Position numbers and translations under genes: made by a program. 64,000 nt of DNA, from NCBI GenBank assembly GCA_009993605.1, contig JAACTB010000008.1, positions 1 to 64,000 on the forward strand, read 5' to 3'. The notes beneath the pieces were generated by a model. The model ran no database searches. It was given only the letters and a program-made list of their open reading frames with translations, and was not told the DNA's origin. Positions 57,959 to 64,000 of this stretch are shown one piece after another. How positions within the stretch are numbered: position 1 is the stretch's first letter; each line of letters opens with the position of its first letter. The DNA comes from Erythrobacter sp. (GTDB lineage Bacteria > Pseudomonadota > Alphaproteobacteria > Sphingomonadales > Sphingomonadaceae).

Positions 57959-58310
57959 ACACTTTTCCCCTTTTGGATGTCCCGTTGGATGAACGAAGAC
58001 ACGAAACCTTAATTGGTAACCGAAAACATACAGCATAAAGAGCCGCACGCAATTGTTGAATTTGCGATGAATTATGAGACTAAGGTGCGCCGACTGCTGG
58101 GTACGCCCGCGTACAGTGACTATCACTCCCTCTTTTGGCGCACGCGCCACACGATGCGATTTGACGTCGCATGTGTAACCGATCACATGACTGCGCGGCC
58201 CACCCGCGAAGATTGCAGAGCTTGGATAGGTCTCTCTCGTCGGATACGATCACGACCTAACCGCGTTGCACTCTTTCGAACTGGGCTTGAACACTGAGGT
58301 TCCCGATATC
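57959..58310. other. 352-base divergent control region of adhesin and astD
   Basis: No gene is seen. It is A/T-richer than its surroundings. A possible minus-strand promoter for the adhesin is TTGCGT, 16 bases, TATGTT around 58020-58055. A CRP/FNR-like palindrome lies at 58172-58187 and a 6-bp ATGCGA/TCGCAT pair at 58154-58172. The motif CGAAGACACGAA occurs at 57994-58005. Confidence 0.5.
58172..58187. promoter_or_regulatory. CRP/FNR-like palindrome
   Basis: TGTGT-AACCGA-TCACA, close to TGTGA-N6-TCACA. It sits between the adhesin and astD. A wider CATGTG/CACATG inverted repeat surrounds it. The regulator is unknown. Confidence 0.4.
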
Positions 58311-59726
58311 GTGAGCAGTACCGAACTCGTTTCCTTCGAACCTGCGACCGGGCAGGAATTATGGCGCGGTCCCATCGGCGATCCCGACGCCGCCATCGAG
58401 CGATCCCGCACCGCCCTTTCGGGCTGGTCGCGCCTTCCGGTCGGAAACCGCATCGAGCTGATGCGCCGCTTCGCCAACGAGGTGCGCCGTCAGGAAGAGC
58501 CCTTCGCCGAGATCATCGCGCGCGAAACCGGCAAGCCTTTGTGGGAGGCACGCACCGAAGTGGAAGCGGTGATCGGCAAGGTCGAAATCTCGATTTCGGC
58601 CTATGCTGAGCGGACGGGGCAGAAGAAACTCAACAGCGCCCTGTCGGGTACGGCAGCCGTCCGCCACAAGCCACACGGTGTCATGGCCGTGCTCGGCCCC
58701 TATAATTTCCCGGCCCACCTTCCCAACGGCCATATCGTCCCGGCCCTGATCGCCGGGAACACCGTGATCTTCAAACCCAGCGAGAAAACGCCCGCCACGG
58801 CAGAATTCCTGGTCAAATGTTTCCACGCCGCCAAGGTCCCCGAAGACGTGATCCAGCTGCTGATCGGTGGGCCCGAGGAAGGCAAGGCGCTGGTCGGGCA
58901 CTGGCTGGTCGACGGCGTGCTGTTCACGGGGTCCGCGCGCGCAGGCATCGCGATCAATCGCAAGCTAGCCACCGAGCCGGGCAAGATCGTCGCGCTGGAA
59001 ATGGGCGGCAACAATCCCATCGTGATGCTGGATACGCCCAAGATCGAGGATGCGGCGACGCTGATCATCCAATCGGCGTTCACCACTGCGGGCCAGCGCT
59101 GCACGGCGGCGAGGCGGCTGATCGTTCTCGATTCCGTCTATGACCGGATCATCCCCAAGGTGAAGGAAATGGCCGAGCGCCTGATCGTCGACGAGCCCTT
59201 CGCCGATCCCCAGCCTTACATGGGCTGCGTCATCGACAATCAGACCGCCGACCTCTTGCATGAGAGCTTCCTCGCCCTCGTGAGCAGGGGCGGCCGCGCG
59301 ATCCTTCACATGAAACGCCCGCAAGAGGACCGCCCGTTCCTGACGCCGGCGATCATCGACACGACCGAGATGCACGAGCGCCCGGATATCGAATTGTTCG
59401 GGCCGATCCTGCAAGTGATCCGCGTCGACGATCTCGATGCCGCGATCAGGGAAGCCAACAACACCCGTTATGGCTTGTCGGCGTCGCTTCTGGGCGGCAG
59501 TCCGCAGGATTTCGAGCGCTTCTGGGACGGCGCGCGCGCCGGGATCATCAATTGGAACCGGCCGACAAACGGCGCATCGTCAGCAGCGCCCTTCGGCGGG
59601 GTGGGGCTATCGGGCAATCATCGCCCGGCAGCCTATTACGCCGCCGATTACTGCGCCTATCCGGTATGCAGCACCGAGATGGACCAGCCGCGCGCAAGCC
59701 TCGGCGTAGGCTTGCGGGAAGCGTGA
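58311..59726 (+). CDS. astD: succinylglutamate-semialdehyde dehydrogenase
   Basis: A 471-residue aldehyde dehydrogenase matching AstD, the fourth step of arginine catabolism by the AST pathway. Motifs are the cofactor-binding GPYNFPAHLPNGHIVPAL and FTGSARAG, the general base E in LEMGGNNP, and the catalytic cysteine C264 (TTAGQRCTAARR). The GTG at 58311 follows GAGGT; a TTG 45 bases upstream is possible but adds unrelated sequence. No astA, astB, astC or astE is nearby. Confidence 0.9.
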   Translation: MSSTELVSFEPATGQELWRGPIGDPDAAIERSRTALSGWSRLPVGNRIELMRRFANEVRRQEEPFAEIIARETGKPLWEARTEVEAVIGKVEISISAYAERTGQKKLNSALSGTAAVRHKPHGVMAVLGPYNFPAHLPNGHIVPALIAGNTVIFKPSEKTPATAEFLVKCFHAAKVPEDVIQLLIGGPEEGKALVGHWLVDGVLFTGSARAGIAINRKLATEPGKIVALEMGGNNPIVMLDTPKIEDAATLIIQSAFTTAGQRCTAARRLIVLDSVYDRIIPKVKEMAERLIVDEPFADPQPYMGCVIDNQTADLLHESFLALVSRGGRAILHMKRPQEDRPFLTPAIIDTTEMHERPDIELFGPILQVIRVDDLDAAIREANNTRYGLSASLLGGSPQDFERFWDGARAGIINWNRPTNGASSAAPFGGVGLSGNHRPAAYYAADYCAYPVCSTEMDQPRASLGVGLREA

Positions 59727-59737
59727 TCGGGGCCTGA

Positions 59738-60457
59738 TCAGGGGTTGCTGGTAACGAGATCGATCTCGGTCAGGCCCGAAGGAAGGCGCCGCCCATAGAC
59801 GACGAAGGCGGCGTCACCCTGGGTGCCGCTGATGATATTGTCGCCCGCTGCTTTCACGTGTTCCGCCGAATAGCCGTTGGCTAGAGCGCGGGTATGGTAA
59901 AAGGCCAGCACATCGTCGAGCGGGACGGGCGAGCGGAAGCTGACGACGCGCAGCGCACAGGCGCCTTCGTCCGTGCCTGCGGCCTCCTGCGTGTTGCCGC
60001 GCGGATAGACGGGGAACGCTCCGGGAAGCTTCGCCGCCCAGGCCGTCGAATATTCGACTCGCTCGGCGCAATTGCCCCCGCCCGGGCTGACAGCGGCCTG
60101 CGCGGCCTTTTGCATGGCCGGAGTCGTGGTCGCCTGCGCGCCGAGATCGCGCGGTGCCGGAGCCGGGCGAAGCGCATTGCTGCCGCCGACCAGTTCCGCC
60201 GCGCGGCTGCGTGCCGCCGCGATCGCTTCGGGAGAGGTGTTGATCGCGGGAACCGAACCATCGCCGGAGCCCGAAAGCGCAGCGTCGCCCTCGTTATTGC
60301 CCGCCATGTCAGGGTCCGTCATCAGATCGCCATTGAGCGCCTGCTCGCTCGCCGGGTCGCTCGCTCCGTTTGCGGTATCACCATCCGGTTCGTTGCTACA
60401 CGCTGCGAGCAAAGCGAGCGGGAGCGCGAGAGAAAGTGCGGCGGCGGGATAGCGCAT
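59738..60457 (-). CDS. lipoprotein, unknown function
   Basis: A 239-residue lipoprotein with lipobox LLAAC, a long Asp/Ala/Gly-rich linker (20-100), and a C-terminal domain at about 130-239 with GNCAERVEYSTAWAAKLP, PVYPRGNTQEAAG and SPVPLDDVLAFYHTRALANGYS. Two cysteines in this domain may bond. The LDDVLAFYHTRALANGYSAEH part resembles domains in sphingomonad periplasmic hypothetical proteins, but I cannot name it. It converges on astD. Confidence 0.78.
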   Translation of the reverse strand: MRYPAAALSLALPLALLAACSNEPDGDTANGASDPASEQALNGDLMTDPDMAGNNEGDAALSGSGDGSVPAINTSPEAIAAARSRAAELVGGSNALRPAPAPRDLGAQATTTPAMQKAAQAAVSPGGGNCAERVEYSTAWAAKLPGAFPVYPRGNTQEAAGTDEGACALRVVSFRSPVPLDDVLAFYHTRALANGYSAEHVKAAGDNIISGTQGDAAFVVYGRRLPSGLTEIDLVTSNP

Positions 60458-60680
60458 GGGAGATCTCCAAAGGACTTTCCCCTACGCGTAAGCAGGCACA
60501 GGTTAAGATCAAGGTCTGCCTCCCGCCCATGCGTCATCGCGGGACAGCAGCCTCTTCAGAAATTAAGAGCGCGAATCGAAGACGCCGCCCACCCCTGCGA
60601 AGGGGAGAGCGACGCCTTCCACGGTCCGGTGGGAACCGTGCTGCGACCGCGGGTGGGCACGGCCGAAGATCGTTAGCGAG

Positions 60681-61133
60681 TTAGCGGCACTTGGTGCTCG
60701 AACGGTCGATCGCGCGACCGAGCAGCGCGCCGCCCGCAGCGCCGAGAATGGCGCCCAGAGTGCGGTCGCCATTCCGGCCCGCGACTTCGTGGCCGATCAA
60801 TCCGCCGACCCCGGCGCCGATCAGAAGCCCGGTCGTGCCGTTCTCCTTCTTGCAGTAGTAACGCCCGTCATCGCCGCGCCAGACCTGCGTGTCGCGATAG
60901 ACCGGCTGCGCGTAATTGTTGTCGTAGCGCTGGTCGTAATTGCGGCCGTAATTGCGATAGCCGCGACGGTCGCGATACTTGTCGCGCCCGTGGTTCAGCG
61001 CCGTTTCGCCGAAGACGGAAGCCTGCGCCGCGGGAGCGGCCGCGTGATAGGCCGGCGCTGCGGAAGCGGGGCCAGACAGGGCGAGACCGGTTGCGGCGAG
61101 AGCCAGACCTGCGGTCTTGAGCGATAGGGTCAT
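60681..61133 (-). CDS. glycine-zipper 2TM-domain outer-membrane protein
   Basis: A 150-residue secreted protein: signal peptide (LALAATGLALSGPASA), a Tyr/Arg/Asn-rich linker (DKYRDRRGYRNYGRNYDQRYDNN), then a glycine-zipper domain (TGLLIGAGVGGLIGHEVAGRNGDRTLGAILGAAGGALLGRAID), the Rick_17kDa_Anti type found in outer-membrane SlyB-like proteins. Likely stabilises the envelope. Two cysteines flank the zipper. No neighbours share its function. Confidence 0.85.
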   Translation of the reverse strand: MTLSLKTAGLALAATGLALSGPASAAPAYHAAAPAAQASVFGETALNHGRDKYRDRRGYRNYGRNYDQRYDNNYAQPVYRDTQVWRGDDGRYYCKKENGTTGLLIGAGVGGLIGHEVAGRNGDRTLGAILGAAGGALLGRAIDRSSTKCR

Positions 61134-61322
61134 GACGGTATTCCTTCCTCATCTTTCGAGAGCGGCGCGGGGCTCGTCCGCCTCTGATGTTCAGCTATAG
61201 GCGTCCGAAACTGAACGGATCGCAACCACGTCGACAGATTGCGATTTTGCGGCGAACCGTGTTTTCTCGGGCGATGAAATGAGCGCTTGCTGCCGAACCG
61301 TCAGAGTCCTAGCGCGCCGGAC

Positions 61323-62246
61323 ATGGCCGAACCCGCTTCCGATCCCGCCCAGCACGGCCAGAAATCCGGCCTCCCCTCGGCGATCGGAGCCTATACGATC
61401 TGGGGGTTCTTTCCGCTCTACCTGATTCTCGTCCGCGCGGTGCCGCCCTTCGAGTTCGTGGCGTGGCGCATCATCTGGACGGTGCCGATCTGCGCGCTGA
61501 TCGTGCTGGTGCGCCGTCAATGGCCGCAAGTGCGCGCGGCGCTGGGCGATTGGCAGGTCTTGCGATGGCTGATGCTGAGCGCGGTGCTGATCGCGATCAA
61601 TTGGGGCGTCTATGTCTGGGCGATCCAGCGCGGCAATGTCTACGCGGCCAGCCTCGGCTATTACATCAATCCGCTCTTCAATGTGCTGCTCGGCACGCTC
61701 GTTCTGGGCGAGAAGCTGAGCCGCCTGCAATGGAGCGCGGTGGCGCTGGCGGCGGTCGGCGTCTCGCTGCTGGCGGCGGGCGCACTGACGACTTTGTGGA
61801 TCAGCCTGACCCTGGCCTGCTCGTTCGGGACTTACGGTCTAGTCAGGAAGCGCGTGCCGGTGGGCGCCCTGCCCGGCCTGACGATCGAATCGGCGCTTCT
61901 GATTCTGCCATCCGCCGCCATCACCTGGTGGTACGCCGCGACTTACGGCTCCTCCTTCGCGATCGACCCTGCGCTCAGCTTCGCGATCGCGCTGGGCGGG
62001 CTGGTGACGGCGGTGCCGCTATTGATGTTCGCGGTGGCGGCCCGGCGGATGCCCTATTCGACGCTTGGTTTCATCCAGTTCCTGGCGCCCAGCATCGTCT
62101 TCGTGCTCGGCCTGACCGTGTTCGACGAGCCGCTGAAACCCGCCCAGATCGCCTGTTTCGGCTTCATCTGGGCGGCGGCGGCGATCTTCGCATGGGATCT
62201 CGTGGCCAAGGCGCGGGCCGCGCGTATCGTCGCCCCGGCAGGCTAA
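61323..62246 (+). CDS. rarD: RarD-type EamA family transporter
   Basis: A 307-residue membrane protein with ten predicted helices and the paired EamA halves (SAIGAYTIWGFFPLYLILVRAVPPFEFVAWRIIW, LGYYINPLFNVLLGTLVLGEKLS, LGFIQFLAPSIVFVLGLTVFDEPLK). It matches RarD, linked to chloramphenicol resistance; the transported compound is unknown. The start at 61323 (MAEPASDPAQ) precedes the first helix. It converges on pyrC with an 18-base gap. Confidence 0.9.
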   Translation: MAEPASDPAQHGQKSGLPSAIGAYTIWGFFPLYLILVRAVPPFEFVAWRIIWTVPICALIVLVRRQWPQVRAALGDWQVLRWLMLSAVLIAINWGVYVWAIQRGNVYAASLGYYINPLFNVLLGTLVLGEKLSRLQWSAVALAAVGVSLLAAGALTTLWISLTLACSFGTYGLVRKRVPVGALPGLTIESALLILPSAAITWWYAATYGSSFAIDPALSFAIALGGLVTAVPLLMFAVAARRMPYSTLGFIQFLAPSIVFVLGLTVFDEPLKPAQIACFGFIWAAAAIFAWDLVAKARAARIVAPAG

Positions 62247-62264
62247 GACCCGCCGGGTTGATCG

Positions 62265-63308
62265 TCAGCCGACCAGTCGCCAGCCGAGCGTTTCGCCTGC
62301 ATGGAAGGGCACCACCGGTTCCCCGCCCCCGTCGACTTCACGCGGCACGAGCGTTTCCGCGCGTTCCAGAGTAATCGTCCCGTCATTGACGGGCAGGCGA
62401 TAAAAACGCGGGCCGTTCAGCGAGGAGAAGCCCTCGAATCGGTCGAGCGCATTCTCCTCGTCGAAGACCGCGAGATAGCTTTCGAGCGCGAAGGGTGCGT
62501 TGAAGATGCCTGCACATCCGCAATCGCTTTCCTTCGCATGGCGGTGATGCGGAGCGCTGTCGGTGCCGAGGAAATATTTCGGACTGCCGGAGGTCGCCGC
62601 CTTGCGCAGAGCCAGCCGGTGCTCCTCGCGCTTTGCCACAGGCAAGCAGTACATATGCGGCCTGATCCCGCCGACCAGGATCGCGTTGCGGTTGATGTGG
62701 AGATGCTGAGGCGTGATCGTGGCAGCAATATTATCACCGCCACGGTCCACGAAATCGACGGCTTGTTTTGTAGTGATATGTTCGAAAATCACGCGCAACT
62801 CGGGCAGGCGCTCGGTCAAAGGCTGGAGCACGCGCTCAATGAATACCGCTTCGCGATCGAAGATGTCGATATCCGCGCTGGTCACCTCGCCGTGGACGCA
62901 AAGCGGCATACCGATATGGGCTATGCGTTCGAGGACGCGGTCGATTTTGCGGACATCCGTGACGCCGCTCGCCGAATTGGTGGTGGCCCCCGCTGGATAG
63001 AGCTTGGCTGCCGTCAGAACGCCCGATTCGAAACCGCGCGCCAGATCGTCAGGATCGGTATCGTCGGTGAGATAGGCGGTCATCAGCGGCGTGAAATCCA
63101 CGCCTTCCGGCACCGCAGCCACGATCCGCTCGCGATAGGCCGCCGCCATCGCGGTCGTGGTGACCGGGGGCGAAAGGTTCGGCATCACGATCGCGCGCGC
63201 GAACTGGCGCGCGGTGGGGGGGACGACCGCTTGCATGGTTTCCCCGTCGCGGAAATGCAGGTGCCAGTCGTCCGGGCGGCGGATAGTGATCGTGTCGCGG
63301 GTTGCCAT
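62265..63308 (-). CDS. pyrC: dihydroorotase (class II)
   Basis: A 347-residue amidohydrolase catalysing ring closure of carbamoyl aspartate in pyrimidine synthesis. The zinc site is visible in WHLHFRD, the carbamylated lysine in AAKLYPAG, and further histidines in LCVHGE and [20 protein letters not shown] completes the metal and substrate loop. The start at 63308 ([11 protein letters not shown]) has AGG upstream. Starts of pyrC and ygfZ lie 38 bases apart, divergent. Confidence 0.97.
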   Translation of the reverse strand: MATRDTITIRRPDDWHLHFRDGETMQAVVPPTARQFARAIVMPNLSPPVTTTAMAAAYRERIVAAVPEGVDFTPLMTAYLTDDTDPDDLARGFESGVLTAAKLYPAGATTNSASGVTDVRKIDRVLERIAHIGMPLCVHGEVTSADIDIFDREAVFIERVLQPLTERLPELRVIFEHITTKQAVDFVDRGGDNIAATITPQHLHINRNAILVGGIRPHMYCLPVAKREEHRLALRKAATSGSPKYFLGTDSAPHHRHAKESDCGCAGIFNAPFALESYLAVFDEENALDRFEGFSSLNGPRFYRLPVNDGTITLERAETLVPREVDGGGEPVVPFHAGETLGWRLVG

Positions 63309-63346
63309 GGGTTTGCCTATGGCGCGGTGCGCCCTATCTGTCACCC

Positions 63347-64000
63347 ATGCCGCAAATCCCCACCCGCCTTCACGACCGCGCGATCGTCCGTCTCACACCC
63401 GAAAGCCCGGACGAAAGCGTTTCCGCCTTTCTCCAGGGTCTCGTCACGAACGACCTCAACCAGCCGCTCCCGGTCTATGCCGGCCTCTTGAGCGCGCAGG
63501 GCAAGGCGATGTTCGATTTTCTGGTCTGGCCTTCGGGCGACGGCGAACTGCTTATCGATTGCGAAGCCGATCTGGCGGAGGACCTGGTCAGGCGCCTCTC
63601 GCTCTATCGCCTGCGCCGCAAAATCGCGATCGCCGTCGATCCCTCCGTCGCCGTCCACTGGCAGGCGCATCAGGGCGATGGCGGGGTCGTTGACCCGCGC
63701 CTCGGCAAACTCGGCCAGCGCTGGCTCGCGCCGGTCGAAGACGGGGAGCAAGGCGCGGACGATCTGTGGCGCGCGCATCGCCTCAATCTGGGCGTTGCGG
63801 AAGGGCGCGCCGAACTCGGCGACATCCTGTGGCTCGAAACCAATGCCGTCGACCTCAACGGGGTCAGCTTCTCGAAGGGCTGTTATATCGGCCAAGAAAA
63901 CACCGCGCGAATGAACTGGCGCCAGAAGGTCAATCGCCGCCTGGTCGTGGTCCCGCTCGACCGGTCGGAGGAAAAGCGCCGCAAAATGGCCTATCCCGAG
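63347..64000 (+). CDS. ygfZ: YgfZ/GcvT-family folate-binding protein (cut by window edge)
   Basis: The first 218 codons, open at base 64000. It begins [23 protein letters not shown], with [10 protein letters not shown] and the conserved [13 protein letters not shown] near 187 that identifies YgfZ (Fe-S cluster assembly/repair factor using tetrahydrofolate). It acts in the cytoplasm. Divergent from pyrC. The C-terminal part is not in the window. Confidence 0.92.
   Translation, partial: MPQIPTRLHDRAIVRLTPESPDESVSAFLQGLVTNDLNQPLPVYAGLLSAQGKAMFDFLVWPSGDGELLIDCEADLAEDLVRRLSLYRLRRKIAIAVDPSVAVHWQAHQGDGGVVDPRLGKLGQRWLAPVEDGEQGADDLWRAHRLNLGVAEGRAELGDILWLETNAVDLNGVSFSKGCYIGQENTARMNWRQKVNRRLVVVPLDRSEEKRRKMAYPE

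Noticed and set aside
55037..58012. 991-codon plus-strand frame opposite the adhesin
   Set aside because: Its repeats mirror the adhesin's own 420-base DNA repeats; no start signal or family.

Overview
The window is a dense, high-GC chromosomal segment from an alphaproteobacterium, most probably a sphingomonad of the Erythrobacter/Qipengyuania/Altererythrobacter type. Supporting signs are the trpF-trpB-trpA-accD-folC order, a GTTC-N7-GTTC (alphaproteobacterial LexA) box at recA, the CckA and CpdR proteins of the CtrA phosphorelay, an AmpG-type permease, SapC, and a plant-type (class 2) glutamate-cysteine ligase. No prophage, plasmid, CRISPR or IS element was found; it reads as core chromosome with a few accessory islands.

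Layout: 1-510, start of the F0 ATP synthase operon (atpI-like, atpB; minus). 665-4558, ydbH-ynbE-ydbL, an AsmA-like envelope lipid-transport set (minus). 4653-8164, radC, purB, lapA-like, pyrF and a small membrane protein. 8188-13353, trpF-trpB-(small membrane ORF)-trpA-accD-folC. 13377-18132, ampG divergent from a Rieske oxygenase, a 55-residue zinc ribbon gene, rluB-like and rsmD. 18137-19419, two paralogous secreted proteins. 19566-25746, UvrD-family helicase, DEAD-box RNA helicase, a secreted protein and an FAD-linked oxidase. 25831-28540, sapC, a candidate small RNA, an N-formylglutamate amidohydrolase-like gene, cpdR and tRNA-Val(GAC). 28595-34870, SDR-like protein, icd, a GNAT-nitrilase fusion, a REP-like repeat, a CPA2 antiporter and a Cys-rich protein. 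34915-43448, a small hydrophilic protein, alaS, a methyltransferase, a GST, recA and cckA. 43448-47704, DUF2062, smpB, ubiA, rsmE, gshA. 47714-53565, an ICMT-like methyltransferase, bamB, a YfgM-like protein, a glycosyltransferase and a hydrolase. 53677-59726, selO, a secreted protein, a trimeric autotransporter adhesin and astD. 59738-64000, a lipoprotein, a glycine-zipper protein, rarD, pyrC and ygfZ (cut by the window edge).

Functional themes: translation and RNA maturation (alaS, smpB, rsmD, rsmE, rluB-like, RNA helicase, tRNA-Val), cell-cycle signalling (cckA, cpdR), DNA repair (recA, radC, UvrD), pyrimidine, purine and tryptophan synthesis, and envelope biogenesis (ydbH trio, bamB, yfgM-like, lapA-like, ampG). 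The accessory-looking material is the adhesin with its secreted neighbour, the paired YDAWP proteins, the low-GC ORF inside the trp operon, the GNAT-nitrilase fusion, and two repeat elements. The strongest undescribed-looking signal is a structured RNA with two exposed anti-Shine-Dalgarno stretches at about 26734-26835.
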